Shown here: in pieces, positions 8,325-17,115 of the stretch | Numbering within the stretch: position 1 is the first letter of the stretch | Layout of the letters: each line of letters starts with the position of its first letter | Source of the DNA: Maledivibacter halophilus | Lineage (GTDB): Bacteria; Bacillota; Clostridia; Peptostreptococcales; Caminicellaceae | Reading direction: 5' to 3' | Length of the DNA stretch: 47,807 bases | Assembly (NCBI RefSeq): GCF_900167445.1 | Contig: NZ_FUZT01000026.1 | Location: 1 to 47,807 of the forward strand | Position numbers and translations under genes: made by a program | Notes under the pieces: generated by a model | What the model saw: only the letters and a program-made list of their open reading frames with translations | Told to the model about the DNA's origin: nothing | The model's database searches: none

Positions 8325-9122
8325 ATGATAATAACAACTGAACTTTTTTGGAGCTTAATACTGCTTACAATTATAATTCATTTTGTAGACACTCTATCAT
8401 ATTCTGTAAGATTAAATTCTGTTAAAAGTGGAAATTTTGCTTTGTCCCTTTCCCTTTTTAATATGATAGTTTTAGTTTCAAGAACTGCAAATACACTTCA
8501 AGGACCATTGATTGGTAATTTGATTGATAACAGTATAAAAATGAGTTATAACCCGATTATGTATGTGAGACAGGTGGTTTTAGCTACTACAGTTGGAACA
8601 CTATTGGGTATTCTATTTATACCAACTTTTTTAAAGTTATTTGCCAAAGCTGTAAAAAAACTTGAAGTTACAGGTTCGGTTCCCAGCTTAGTTTCCCAGT
8701 CATTAAGTTTAGGGAATATTAAACGTATAGCTAGGAATGTAACTAGACCTAGAAGAGGGATGTTAAGAGGCCTGGGATTTAAATATATACCAAAAAAGCT
8801 TTTGTTATTAAACATACTCATAACTGGAGTATATACCATTGGCATATTGTCAGCATATTATTCTGCAATTTATGTTCCTGAAAATAGACTGGCAGCCTCA
8901 GCTTCATCAGGTATGATCAATGGTGTTGCTAGTATACTTCTTACATTATTTATAGATCCTAAGGCTGCTCTAATAACAGATCAAGCCTATAGAGGTAAAA
9001 GAGAATATAAAGATGTAAAGGCCTTGGTTATAATGTTAATAGGAACAAAGCTAATAGGAACATTATTAGGACAAATTTTACTAGTACCAGCTGCAAAACT
9101 TATAGCTTTTTTCTATAGCTAA
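8325..9122 (+). CDS. amj: lipid II flippase Amj-type membrane protein (DUF2837)
   Basis: 265 aa, similar in length to Bacillus subtilis Amj (YdaH), an alternative to MurJ that flips lipid II across the cytoplasmic membrane. Six or so hydrophobic segments are seen: about 8-28, 37-60, 82-105, 163-185, 195-215 and 237-262. The N-terminal part has the characteristic HFVDTLSYSVRLNSVKSG and SRTANTLQGPL segments. It starts at an ATG with CTGGAGG 7 nt upstream and stands alone between argD and a terminator. The family assignment is by recalled similarity of the N-terminal motif; flippase function is inferred from the family. Confidence 0.8.
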   Translation: MIITTELFWSLILLTIIIHFVDTLSYSVRLNSVKSGNFALSLSLFNMIVLVSRTANTLQGPLIGNLIDNSIKMSYNPIMYVRQVVLATTVGTLLGILFIPTFLKLFAKAVKKLEVTGSVPSLVSQSLSLGNIKRIARNVTRPRRGMLRGLGFKYIPKKLLLLNILITGVYTIGILSAYYSAIYVPENRLAASASSGMINGVASILLTLFIDPKAALITDQAYRGKREYKDVKALVIMLIGTKLIGTLLGQILLVPAAKLIAFFYS

Positions 9123-9151
9123 ACAAATAAATAGTGAAAAATTTTTTAAGA

Positions 9152-9178
9152 GAATCCATAATTTTTATGGGTTTTTCT
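9152..9178 (+). terminator. intrinsic terminator after amj-like gene
   Basis: ATCCATAA and TTATGGGT pair across a short T-rich loop and are followed by TTTTTCTATTT. Confidence 0.6.
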
Positions 9179-9287
9179 ATTTGATTTAGATTATATTATT
9201 GAAACTTAATTTTCTAAGCTCAGTTGTTATGGTAAAATATAGAATTAAGGGAGTATTAGAACTGAACTCTATGGAGTTTAAAGAATT

Positions 9288-9335
9288 TAAATTATGCAAC
9301 TTAGCCAAGTTAGAATTATGAAATTTGCCTCAAGT
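9288..9335. repeat. dispersed repeat family 1, right-end fragment
   Basis: Carries ATTATGCAACTTAGCCAAG then TTAGAATTATGAAATTTGCCTC, matching the right half of the 118-bp copies at 21553 and 42459. The left half is absent. It lies 25 nt upstream of comB. Confidence 0.55.
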
Positions 9336-9358
9336 AAGAAAGATTAGGAGAAATGATT

Positions 9359-10078
9359 ATGAATATAGATGTTATGGCTTCTGTTAAGGAAGTAAACTCT
9401 CATAGGATTTTTAAAAAAAATGTAGTTGTTATAGATGTTCTTAGGGCGACTTCCACCATAGTTACGGCCCTTGCAAATAATGCATTCTCAGTAATTCCAG
9501 TAGAGCATATAGAGGAAGCCCGGAAAATACGAGAGGATGAAAAAGAAGGTATGATTTTATTAGGTGGAGAAAGGGAAGCTAAGATCATTGATGGTTTTCA
9601 TTTTGGAAATTCACCACTTTCGTATATGGAAGACAAAGTTAAAGATAGAAAAGTAGTTTTAACAACCACCAATGGAACAAGGACTATAAAAGCATGTATA
9701 GGAGGTGAAAATTTATATATAGCATCATTTTTAAATGTAACTGCTGTAATTGAAAAGCTAATAGAATATGGTAAAGACATTGTTATTGTTTGTTCAGGAA
9801 CAGATGGACAATATTCCATGGATGACGCCCTTTGTGCAGGTATGATTATATCCTTAATTAATAATATGAAAAATATTATAACAACAGACTTAGGGTGGAC
9901 AATTAAAGAATTGTATGAAGCTTATAAATATGATTTTCATGGGCTTCTTAAGAATTGTAGACATTATAAGAGACTTAAAGAAAATGGCTTCGAGGAGGAT
10001 TTAAAATATTGTTTACAAACAGATATATATGATATTGTTCCAATTTATAGAGAGGGATCTATACAAGTTTTAAAGTAG
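9359..10078 (+). CDS. comB: 2-phosphosulfolactate phosphatase family protein (ComB)
   Basis: 239 aa from the ATG at 9359, chosen because TAGGAG lies 8 nt upstream of it, while the ATG at 9353 is only 2 nt away. The ComB fold signature is clear: VVVIDVLRATSTIVTAL (about residue 22), LGGEREAKIIDGFHFGNSP, VLTTTNGTRTI and IVCSGTDGQYSMDDALCAG. ComB hydrolyses 2-phosphosulfolactate in methanogen coenzyme M synthesis. In Bacillota without that pathway the physiological substrate is unknown, so only the family is claimed. An alpha/beta hydrolase gene follows after 10 nt and is probably co-transcribed. Confidence 0.85.
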   Translation: MNIDVMASVKEVNSHRIFKKNVVVIDVLRATSTIVTALANNAFSVIPVEHIEEARKIREDEKEGMILLGGEREAKIIDGFHFGNSPLSYMEDKVKDRKVVLTTTNGTRTIKACIGGENLYIASFLNVTAVIEKLIEYGKDIVIVCSGTDGQYSMDDALCAGMIISLINNMKNIITTDLGWTIKELYEAYKYDFHGLLKNCRHYKRLKENGFEEDLKYCLQTDIYDIVPIYREGSIQVLK

Positions 10079-10088
10079 AGGTGAAAAA

Positions 10089-10853
10089 ATGAGGACAATT
10101 ATTGATAAAAAATATATTGATAATATTCCAATCCTTGAAATTTACAAGGATGATGGAAAAGATAATAAACCGCTGATTTTTATTATGCATGGATTAGGAA
10201 GCTCGAAGGAAAGAAATATAGAATATGGATACAAGCTTTCCCAGGAAGGATTTTTTGCAATATCCTTTGACTCTTATATGCATGGGGAGCAGGAAACAGA
10301 AGAATTCAAAAACGCTGATTCCTTTGAAAAGTTTTTTAAAGTATTTGATGTTGTAATGGAAACAACAAAATACATAAATATATGTATTGATTTTTATAAA
10401 AGCAATCCTAATATAGACATCAATAGAGTTGGATTAGTTGGGGTTTCTATGGGTGGATTTATTATCTACAATTATTTAGCTAAAAATAAAAGAGACAATG
10501 TAAAAGCTGCTGTTCCAATTATTTCTTCACCATATTGGAGCCATACTTCTAAAGAATTTGCCAACAGGAATCCTAGGATGGAAAAATATTTAGATGAAGA
10601 AACTATAGAATATATTGAAGATATAGAACCCATAAAATCTCTTATGCTTATGAAGGATTTTCCTCTATTGATGTTAAACGGAGCAAAAGATGAGCTTATT
10701 TCAATTTATGGGGTAAGAAAATCCTTTGATATGTTAAAAGAAAACTATTGTAATAAAGATAAAATAAAACTTATAGAATATAAAGATATTGGCCATGAAA
10801 GGACATCTCAAATGATTGTAGATGTTTGTAGCTGGCTGAAAAAATTTATATAG
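10089..10853 (+). CDS. alpha/beta hydrolase (esterase/acyl-peptidase-like)
   Basis: 254 aa cytoplasmic protein without signal peptide. It has the oxyanion-loop HG motif in FIMHGLGSSKERN (about residue 36), the nucleophile elbow GVSMG with Ser at about 120, a late acid in LNGAKDELI (Asp about 200) and a catalytic His in IGHERTS (about 239). This is the arrangement of YitV/prolyl-oligopeptidase-like esterases. The substrate is unknown. RBS AGAGGTG precedes the ATG. It is located 10 nt downstream of comB. Confidence 0.85.
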   Translation: MRTIIDKKYIDNIPILEIYKDDGKDNKPLIFIMHGLGSSKERNIEYGYKLSQEGFFAISFDSYMHGEQETEEFKNADSFEKFFKVFDVVMETTKYINICIDFYKSNPNIDINRVGLVGVSMGGFIIYNYLAKNKRDNVKAAVPIISSPYWSHTSKEFANRNPRMEKYLDEETIEYIEDIEPIKSLMLMKDFPLLMLNGAKDELISIYGVRKSFDMLKENYCNKDKIKLIEYKDIGHERTSQMIVDVCSWLKKFI

Positions 10854-10889
10854 TTTTTAGATGAAATTTTATCCAAATTAGAGGGCTGA

Positions 10890-12494
10890 TTGAATATGTT
10901 TAATCAATTGAGCAAACTGCATAATTACTTTTTAAAGAAGCTAACTATTACATCGTGTTTTAAAATCTTTAAAGCTATACCCTATAAATCATGGGATTTT
11001 ATTAGAGTTAAAAAAATATTATTTATTTTTTTGATTCTTTCTCTGGTCTTTATAGGATGCTCTATAGATGGAAATGGAAAATCTTTCACAGAAGAAAAAA
11101 ATGAAATTAAAAATAATGTTTCAAATAATATAAACCAATATAATATTAATGTAGAGTTTAATCCAAATCAAAAAACTATAAAAGGAAATCAAAGAGTTAT
11201 CTATATAAATAATGAAAAAACTAAAATTGATAAAGTGTATTTTCACCTTTATCCCAATGCATTTAGTAAAAAGGAAACAGCTCCTTTCATCATTAATGAT
11301 TTTATAAGAGTATATCCTATAGGTTTTTCAGAGGGATATATAGATGTTCAAGGGGTTTATATAAACGGGGAAAAGGCTTTGTACAATATAGATGAATCCA
11401 ATAATACAATAATGGAGTTAAGATTGCCCCATGAATTAGATGTAGGAGATAAGATTAATATAGATATGGAATATACAATAAAAATTCCTCCGGCCGTTGA
11501 AAGATTTGGATATGGAAATGATACCTATAACCTTGGAAATTGGTATCCTGTAATTGCAGTATATGATGACTCCGGGTGGAATCTTGATCCATATTATCCC
11601 ATAGGAGATCCCTTTTATACAGATATAAGTAATTACAAAGTGACTATTAAAGCCCCTAAGGACTTTGTTATAGCCTCTACTGGTAATGTCATATCTGCTG
11701 AGACAATTGATGATATTACAAAGTGGACTATTGAAGCAAAAGCCTTTAGAGATTTTGCCTTTGTGGCCAGTAATAAATTTGAAATTTTAGAAAAAGAGAT
11801 TGATGGAACCCTTGTAGAAATGTATTTCATTGACGATGGAACAGTGAAAGAAGATATAAAAAATAAAGCTCTGGAGTTTGCTGAGGATTCCCTTAAGATA
11901 TTTAATGAAATTTTTGGTAAGTATCCCTATAAAAAATATTCAGTAGTACAGACCAATTTCCCAAGTGGTATGGAATATCCTGGGATAATATTCATTGGAA
12001 GTGAATATTACCAAAATTTTTTCAAGGATTCTCTTGAAGTATTAATCGTCCATGAAACTGCCCATCAATGGTGGTATGGTGTAGTGGGAAATGACCAAAT
12101 AGATGAGGCATGGCTTGATGAAAGCTTTGCATCCTATTGTGAAGTAATATATTTTTCTGAAAAATATGGAGAAAAACTAGGAGATAAGTATCATGAGTAT
12201 GAAAATGAAGAAACTTTAAATCAAGAAGTAGATTATTTAAATAGTAAAAAAATATTGTCATCTTTGGATGATTTTGAGGGCTGGAATGATTATAGTCTTT
12301 TAGTATACACTAAGGGAGCGATGTTCTTAGATGATATCAAGGACAAATATGGCAAAGATATGCTTTATAAGATTTTAAAAACATATTATAATAGATATAA
12401 ATTCAAAATAGCAACAACAGAAGATTTTTTAGATATATGTGAGGAAGTTACCGGTGAAGAATTAGAGGATTATTTTGATGAATGGCTAAAGTAA
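10890..12494 (+). CDS. M1-family metallopeptidase lipoprotein with repeat-derived N-terminal extension
   Basis: About 530 aa. The gluzincin site is VHETAHQWWYG (HExxH near residue 385) with a downstream DEAWLDESFASY glutamate, and a GMEYPG substrate motif; the N-terminal beta domain is typical of M1 aminopeptidases. A lipobox signal KKILFIFLILSLVFIGC lies at about residues 40-58, predicting a membrane-anchored extracytoplasmic enzyme. The first 40 or so residues before it are odd: they are encoded by a family 1 repeat fragment (10908-10990). Translation could begin at TTG 10890 or ATG 10896; GAGGG lies at 10881-10885. No ATG or GTG lies directly at the signal peptide, so the fused start may be real. 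Confidence 0.88.
   Translation: MNMFNQLSKLHNYFLKKLTITSCFKIFKAIPYKSWDFIRVKKILFIFLILSLVFIGCSIDGNGKSFTEEKNEIKNNVSNNINQYNINVEFNPNQKTIKGNQRVIYINNEKTKIDKVYFHLYPNAFSKKETAPFIINDFIRVYPIGFSEGYIDVQGVYINGEKALYNIDESNNTIMELRLPHELDVGDKINIDMEYTIKIPPAVERFGYGNDTYNLGNWYPVIAVYDDSGWNLDPYYPIGDPFYTDISNYKVTIKAPKDFVIASTGNVISAETIDDITKWTIEAKAFRDFAFVASNKFEILEKEIDGTLVEMYFIDDGTVKEDIKNKALEFAEDSLKIFNEIFGKYPYKKYSVVQTNFPSGMEYPGIIFIGSEYYQNFFKDSLEVLIVHETAHQWWYGVVGNDQIDEAWLDESFASYCEVIYFSEKYGEKLGDKYHEYENEETLNQEVDYLNSKKILSSLDDFEGWNDYSLLVYTKGAMFLDDIKDKYGKDMLYKILKTYYNRYKFKIATTEDFLDICEEVTGEELEDYFDEWLK
10908..10992. repeat. dispersed repeat family 1 fragment inside a coding region
   Basis: GAGCAAACTGCATAATTACT at the left end, then CTAACTATTACAT and TTTTAAAATCTTTAAAGCTATACC, parallel to the copy at 21553-21640. 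The right terminus is missing. It is read in frame as the first residues of the peptidase. Confidence 0.65.
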
Positions 12495-12655
12495 CTATAA
12501 AGCTTTCGGGTTTTATGATTTTTAAGACTTTAGAGGTATATGGAATAGACATGAGTTTTTAGTAATATCTAAATTTCAAATTGAAGTAAATATTGGATTT
12601 ATGAATAACATAGCTAATATTAAATAATACTACCATATATAGAATTATTTTACAT

Positions 12656-12684
12656 TTGCAATTTGTTCTTATTTATGATATTAT
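12656..12684 (+). promoter_or_regulatory. promoter of tRNA-Arg / tadA region
   Basis: TTGCAA (12656-12661) and TATTAT (12679-12684) with 17-nt spacing. The predicted start is near 12691, 30 nt before the tRNA. The rest of the gap 12495-12655 shows nothing recognisable. Confidence 0.6.
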
Positions 12685-12720
12685 ATTTTTTGCTGATAGT
12701 TTTAATCTAATAAAATTTGT

Positions 12721-12797
12721 GCACCTGTAGCTCAGTAGGATAGAGCAGTGGTTTCCTAAACCGCGTGCCGGGGGTTCAAATCCTCTCAGGTGCACCA
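12721..12797 (+). tRNA. tRNA-Arg (anticodon CCT)
   Basis: Acceptor arms GCACCTG and CAGGTGC pair perfectly, followed by A and an encoded CCA. The D arm is GTAGCTCAGTAGGATAGAGC. The anticodon loop TTCCTAA (12753-12759) gives anticodon CCT, reading AGG. The T arm has GGGTTCAAATCC. Confidence 0.95.
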
Positions 12798-12819
12798 TAG
12801 TTAGTAAAAAAGGTGTAAA

Positions 12820-13269
12820 ATGAAAGACTTTTTTATGAAAGAAGCTTTAAAGGAAGCTAAGAAAGCCTATAATCTTAGAGAAATTCCTATTGGAGCAGTA
12901 ATAGTAAAAAACAATGAAATTATTGCTAGAGGGCATAATTTAAGGGAAACAGCTAAGGATCCTACTGCCCATGCAGAAATTATTGCTATTAGAAGAGCTT
13001 CACAGGTTTTGGGTGGATGGAGGTTGACAGGCTGCGATCTATATGTTACTATAGAACCCTGCTCCATGTGTGCTGGGGCTATAGTTATGGCTAGAATCAA
13101 CAGACTATTCATTGGTTCTATGGATCCCAAAGGTGGTGCAGCTGGATCATTATACAATATAGTAAATGATGATAGGCTTAATCATAAAGCTGAGGTCATA
13201 TATAATGTTTTGAGTGACGAGTGCTCAAGTATAATGAAAGAATTTTTTCGAAGCTTAAGAAAAAAATAA
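12820..13269 (+). CDS. tadA: tRNA-specific adenosine deaminase
   Basis: 149 aa. A zinc deaminase that converts A34 to inosine in tRNA-Arg(ACG). The catalytic signature HAE (His51, Glu53) and PCSMC (Cys81, Cys84) are intact; IPIGAVIV and GGWRLTGCDLYVT fit TadA. RBS AAAGGTG precedes the ATG. It is placed between tRNA-Arg and tRNA-Ser and upstream of SRP RNA-dnaX-ybaB-recR, the same order as in Bacillus subtilis, which supports tadA over other cytidine/deoxycytidylate deaminases. Confidence 0.95.
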   Translation: MKDFFMKEALKEAKKAYNLREIPIGAVIVKNNEIIARGHNLRETAKDPTAHAEIIAIRRASQVLGGWRLTGCDLYVTIEPCSMCAGAIVMARINRLFIGSMDPKGGAAGSLYNIVNDDRLNHKAEVIYNVLSDECSSIMKEFFRSLRKK

Positions 13270-13273
13270 GTTT

Positions 13274-13362
13274 GGAGAGGTGTCCGAGTTGGCTAAGGGG
13301 CACGCCTGGAAAGCGTGTAAGGCCGCAAGGCCCCGCGGGTTCGAGTCCCGCTCTCTCCGCCA
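13274..13362 (+). tRNA. tRNA-Ser (anticodon GGA)
   Basis: Acceptor arms GGAGAGG and CTCTCC close an 89-nt class II tRNA with encoded CCA. The anticodon stem CACGC/GCGTG encloses CTGGAAA, anticodon GGA. A long variable arm GGCCGCAAGGCC follows, then the T arm GCGGGTTCGAGTCCCGC. Confidence 0.95.
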
Positions 13363-13443
13363 TTAGAGATAATTGCTTTCTTCTTTTTTAAAAATAAAAT
13401 TATAAAAAGAAAGCAAATATCTATTTAAAAGTTTATAAAGTTT

Positions 13444-13711
13444 GTCGTGCTAGATGGGGAGGTAGCGGTGCCCTGTAACCTGCAATCCGCTATAGCAGGA
13501 TTGAAGTCCTATCTGAGGCTTTGTGTTTGTAGAGTCTGCCCTAAATAAGTGGTGAGGATAATTGGGTCCTACGCAACGGGAACTTATGAACCCCGTCAGA
13601 TCCGGAAGGAAGCAGCGGTAAGTAAGACATCCCGTGTGCCGTGGGGGCGCCTGGTTTGAGCTAACTGTTTAGGTTACGTCTATGACACCATGTCGATGAT
13701 AGGTGCACGGC
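13444..13711 (+). ncRNA. ffs: signal recognition particle RNA, large Gram-positive type
   Basis: The conserved helix 8 segment TCCGGAAGGAAGCAGCGGTAAG occurs near 13602-13622 with the opposing CCCGTGTGCCGTGGGGGCGC. The 5' end GTCGTGC pairs with GCACGGC at 13705-13711, giving about 268 nt, the size of the Alu-containing scRNA of Bacillus. It lies just upstream of dnaX as in Bacillus. Ends are estimated to within a few bases. Confidence 0.93.
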
Positions 13712-13743
13712 TACATATTTAAATAAAATATTATTAGCATACT

Positions 13744-13772
13744 AGCATGTGATTTAAATCACATGCTTTTTT
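13744..13772 (+). terminator. intrinsic terminator of the SRP RNA gene
   Basis: AGCATGTGATTT and AAATCACATGCT form a 12-bp perfect stem followed by TTTTTA. Confidence 0.9.
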
Positions 13773-13810
13773 ATGATATAATTATAAGACATTAGATACA
13801 ATGGTAATCC

Positions 13811-13970
13811 CAGACTACTCATAGAAAATTTAAAACTTTGCTGCGTCTTTTTGTTTCTAAGATATCTATCAAATTTTCGACGTGGCAAAATGGTATACAT
13901 TCAAATCCTAAGAAAGTCTTAGAAATCAAAATTACTTGCATCCTTTCAAGTTTTCTATGAATAATCTGAG
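13811..13970. repeat. 160-bp element with imperfect terminal inverted repeats
   Basis: The left end CAGACTACTCATAGAAAATTT is the inverted counterpart of the right end AAGTTTTCTATGAATAATCTG (13949-13969), 18 of about 21 positions matching. There is no ORF inside. The centre contains the hairpin-prone CTAAGAAAGTCTTAG. It occupies most of the gap between the SRP terminator and dnaX and may be a small non-autonomous mobile element. Confidence 0.5.
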
Positions 13971-14001
13971 ATAATAAAGGTAATTAAAGGTGATGAAATT
14001 A

Positions 14002-15699
14002 ATGGGTTATACAGCATTATATAGAAAATGGAGACCAATAGTTTTTGAAGAAGTAGTTGGCCAATCTCATATAACCATGACTATAAAAAACCAAATCAAA
14101 AACGATAGCATTGCTCATGCCTATTTATTTTGTGGTACTAGGGGTACAGGAAAGACTTCTACTGCCAAAATTTTTGCTAGGGCTATAAATTGTCTTTCTC
14201 CTAAGGGTTCAAACCCATGTAATGAATGCGAAGTTTGCAGGGGTATACTTAATGAAAGCATAATGGATGTTGTTGAAATAGATGCGGCTTCTAATAATGG
14301 AGTTGATAACATAAGGGAACTTAGGGAAAATGTAAAATATCCTCCGTCAAAGGCAAAGTTCAAGGTATATATTATTGATGAGGTTCATATGTTATCTCAA
14401 GGCGCCTTTAATGCACTGTTAAAAACCCTAGAAGAACCTCCTAGCTATGTAATATTTATATTAGCCACAACAGAACCACAAAAAATTCCTTCCACAATTT
14501 TATCTAGATGTCAAAGATTTGACTTTAAGAGGTTGGCTTCTGAGGATCTTTTTAAAAGATTAAAATATATATGCACTAAGATGGATATTGAAATTGAAGA
14601 TGAGGTTATCAGACTCATAGTGAGAAATTCTGACGGCGCAGCAAGGGATGCCCTTAGTATACTTGATCAATGTATATCCTTTTCACAGGATAAGTTAACC
14701 TATGAGAAAGCAATAGAAACACTGGGTTTAGTTACAGATGAATTTCTCTTCAAATTAACCGATGCAATATATGATGAAGATCCAAAGAAAGCAATGGAAT
14801 TAATAGATGATTTGATTAACAGTGGTAAAGATATAAGTCAATTTTTAAGGAGTCTTATAAATCATTTTAGGAATCTAATGATGATTAAGATGACCGACAG
14901 TCTTGAAGAAGTAATCGATATGTCTAGGGAGAATATAGAGAGACTGAAAAATCAAGGGGAAAAATTTCAATTGAATACAATAATAAGGATAATAAATATA
15001 TTGTCGGAGTCTGAATCAAATATCAAGTGGTCTAGTCAACCAAGAATTTTGTTGGAATTAGCAGTAGTTAAGCTTATTAGACCAAATATGGATAATTCTA
15101 TTGAGGGTTTATTGGATAGAATAAGGAAATTAGAAAATAAAATTAATAGTTTAGATTTTAAAGATAGAAAAGAAGATTATACCATTAAAGCTCCAAAAAT
15201 TGTAAGCCTAAAACAAAATACTTATAAAAACACAGATACAGTGAGTCAAGAGAAAATATCTAGACATGATAAAGATAAGAATATAAAGGAAAATAATTCA
15301 TTACCTGAAGATTCCCATGTGGATTTTAAGAAAATCAAAGAAAAATGGAATATAATTTTAAAAGAAATAAGGCAAAGTAAAATATCTGTACATGCTGTTT
15401 TGATGGAAGGAAATCTAGTAAGGTCTGAAGGGAATAAGCTAATTATATCATTTAGAGAAGGATTTTGGTTTCATAAGGATGCAACTAGTAAAAAAAGTAA
15501 TAGTGAATTTATAGAAAAAGTTATATCACAAATAACTGGTGAGAAAGTTAAACTAATATGTGTTATGGAGGATGAAATAGAGCATAATACAAATGAAGAA
15601 GAAAAAAAAGAAGAGGATTTTTCTGAAAAGAAGGAAGAAATTGAGCAGGTAAAGGAGTATTTTTCTGATTTTCAGGATAAGTTAGAGATAATAGAATGA
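14002..15699 (+). CDS. dnaX: DNA polymerase III subunit gamma/tau
   Basis: 565 aa from ATG 14002, chosen for its AAAGGTG about 9 nt upstream and the classical MGYTALYRKWRP start; GTG 13990 and ATG 13993 are in frame but lack a site. It is the clamp-loader ATPase: Walker A GTRGTGKTS (about residue 45), zinc-binding cysteines in NCLSPKGSNPCNECEVCRG, Walker B YIIDEVHML, sensor ATTEPQKIPSTILSRCQRF. After about residue 370 comes a low-complexity, charged tau-like tail rich in Lys/Glu. It is the first gene of dnaX-ybaB-recR. Confidence 0.95.
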   Translation: MGYTALYRKWRPIVFEEVVGQSHITMTIKNQIKNDSIAHAYLFCGTRGTGKTSTAKIFARAINCLSPKGSNPCNECEVCRGILNESIMDVVEIDAASNNGVDNIRELRENVKYPPSKAKFKVYIIDEVHMLSQGAFNALLKTLEEPPSYVIFILATTEPQKIPSTILSRCQRFDFKRLASEDLFKRLKYICTKMDIEIEDEVIRLIVRNSDGAARDALSILDQCISFSQDKLTYEKAIETLGLVTDEFLFKLTDAIYDEDPKKAMELIDDLINSGKDISQFLRSLINHFRNLMMIKMTDSLEEVIDMSRENIERLKNQGEKFQLNTIIRIINILSESESNIKWSSQPRILLELAVVKLIRPNMDNSIEGLLDRIRKLENKINSLDFKDRKEDYTIKAPKIVSLKQNTYKNTDTVSQEKISRHDKDKNIKENNSLPEDSHVDFKKIKEKWNIILKEIRQSKISVHAVLMEGNLVRSEGNKLIISFREGFWFHKDATSKKSNSEFIEKVISQITGEKVKLICVMEDEIEHNTNEEEKKEEDFSEKKEEIEQVKEYFSDFQDKLEIIE

Positions 15700-15818
15700 G
15701 ATTTTAAGATTAGACTATCTATAATACATGAAACATTGAAAAGGCTAATGGTGGTTTATAGTCTTATATATGTTATAATAAAAAAAATATATGTAATCAA
15801 TTGAATGGAGGTAATATA

Positions 15819-16157
15819 ATGGCAAAGGGAAGAAAAATGGGTATGCCAGGTAATATGAATAATATGTTAAAACAAGTTCAAAAAATGCAAAAGCAAATGC
15901 AGCAGGTTCAAGGTGAGGTAGAAGAAAAGGAATTGGAAGTAACTGCCGGTGGAGGTGCTATCACCGTTAAAGTAAATGGTAAAAGAGAACTATTAGATAT
16001 AGAGATAAAACCTGAAGTAGTAGACCCGGAGGATGTGGAAATGCTTCAGGATTTGATAGTGGCTGCTGTGAATGAAGCATTAAGAAAAGCTGATGAAATG
16101 GTGTCCAAGGAAATGGGTAAAGTTACAGGTGGAATGAATATACCAGGATTATTTTAA
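15819..16157 (+). CDS. YbaB/EbfC nucleoid-associated protein
   Basis: 112 aa from ATG 15819, which has GGAGG 7 nt upstream; the in-frame TTG at 15801 lies before that site. The N-terminal Met/Gln-rich helix NMLKQVQKMQKQMQQVQ leads to the VTAGGGAITVKVNGKRELLDIEIKPE beta core and a C-terminal MVSKEMGKVTGGM helix. The family forms tweezer-like dimers that bind DNA. Position between dnaX and recR is the conserved one (yaaK in Bacillus). Confidence 0.95.
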   Translation: MAKGRKMGMPGNMNNMLKQVQKMQKQMQQVQGEVEEKELEVTAGGGAITVKVNGKRELLDIEIKPEVVDPEDVEMLQDLIVAAVNEALRKADEMVSKEMGKVTGGMNIPGLF

Positions 16158-16222
16158 ATTTAGGCGGGTCTTTGGACTCGCCTTGAATAATTTATTTTGA
16201 TCTCACAACTGGAGGTGAGTAT

Positions 16223-16822
16223 ATGTCAAATTTTGTGGCTCCTGTGGCCAGATTAATTGAACAGCTTTCAAAATTGCCTGGGATAGGAAAAAAAACTGCC
16301 CAGAGACTAGCCTTTTATATATTAAATACAAGGGAAGATGAAGCTATAAATTTAGCTGAGGCAATAATAGAAGCAAAAAGAAAAATCAAATATTGCTCAA
16401 TATGTTCTAATATCACTGATATAGATCCTTGTAATATATGTACAAGTCCTAAAAGGAATAAAAAGATTATTTGTGTAGTGGAAGATCCCAGGGATATTGC
16501 AGCCATGGAAAGAATAAAAGAATATAATGGTCTTTACCATGTTTTGCACGGAGCAATATCTCCTATGGAAGGAATAGGACCGGAAGATATAAAGATAAAA
16601 GAGCTTATTGTTAGACTTCAAAATAATGATGTAGAAGAAATAATATTAGCTACTAATCCTAATATTGAAGGGGAAGCCACAGCAATGTATATTTCGAAGA
16701 TTGTTAAGCCAACGGGGATAAAAGTAACTAGAATAGCCCATGGTGTACCCGTTGGAGGAGATTTAGAATATGCTGATGAAGTTACTTTGGCAAAGGCATT
16801 GGAAGGGAGAAGAGAATTATAG
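16223..16822 (+). CDS. recR: recombination mediator protein RecR
   Basis: 199 aa, normal length. An N-terminal helix-hairpin-helix, LSKLPGIGKKTAQRLAF (about 16-32), is followed by a four-cysteine zinc motif CSICSNITDIDPCNIC (about 58-73). A Toprim domain beginning CVVEDPRDIAAMER comes next and then the IGPEDIKIKELI and IARVPVGGDLEYAD-type C-terminal Walker-B-like region. It acts with RecF/RecO to load RecA on gapped DNA. GGAGGTGA precedes the ATG. In related genomes the next genes are yaaL and bofA; here they are 28.8 kb further on. Confidence 0.96.
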   Translation: MSNFVAPVARLIEQLSKLPGIGKKTAQRLAFYILNTREDEAINLAEAIIEAKRKIKYCSICSNITDIDPCNICTSPKRNKKIICVVEDPRDIAAMERIKEYNGLYHVLHGAISPMEGIGPEDIKIKELIVRLQNNDVEEIILATNPNIEGEATAMYISKIVKPTGIKVTRIAHGVPVGGDLEYADEVTLAKALEGRREL

Positions 16823-16880
16823 TAGGATAAAAACCCTTTTGTATCCAACAAATAAACTAATGAATAAATATCTGTATAAT

Positions 16881-16927
16881 AAATACCCTTAAAGAAAAAA
16901 AGTAATATCTTTAGGGGTATTTTTTAT
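16881..16927 (+). terminator. intrinsic terminator after recR
   Basis: AATACCCTTAAAGA and TCTTTAGGGGTATT pair and are followed by TTTTTA. Confidence 0.8.
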
Positions 16928-17009
16928 ATTGAACTTCAAGAGAATAATAGTAATTATCAATTACTAGGGTGGTTTTTTATAGATTAAATTCAAAAAGATA
17001 AATTATATG

Positions 17010-17038
17010 TTGACAAAAAAAGAAAAAAAGAATAATAT
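17010..17038 (+). promoter_or_regulatory. promoter of the arsR-like cassette
   Basis: TTGACA (17010-17015), a 17-nt A-rich spacer and TAATAT (17033-17038). Confidence 0.7.
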
Positions 17039-17046
17039 AACAATAT

Positions 17047-17073
17047 ACACATATACCCATATAAGCATATATG
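17047..17073. promoter_or_regulatory. possible ArsR-family operator
   Basis: ACATATA and TATATGT form an interrupted inverted repeat just downstream of the -10 box and before the arsR-like gene. Placement and AT-rich dyad suit an ArsR/SmtB repressor site. No experiment-based consensus is available for this protein. Confidence 0.4.
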
Positions 17074-17115
17074 TTTGAGTGATCAATAAATTTTTAAAGT
17101 AAAGGGTGTGAAAAG

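Noticed and set aside
13374..13415. Terminator after tRNA-Ser
   Set aside because: TTGCTTTCTT/AAGAAAGCAA pair, but the loop is long and no T-run follows; too weak to list as a terminator.
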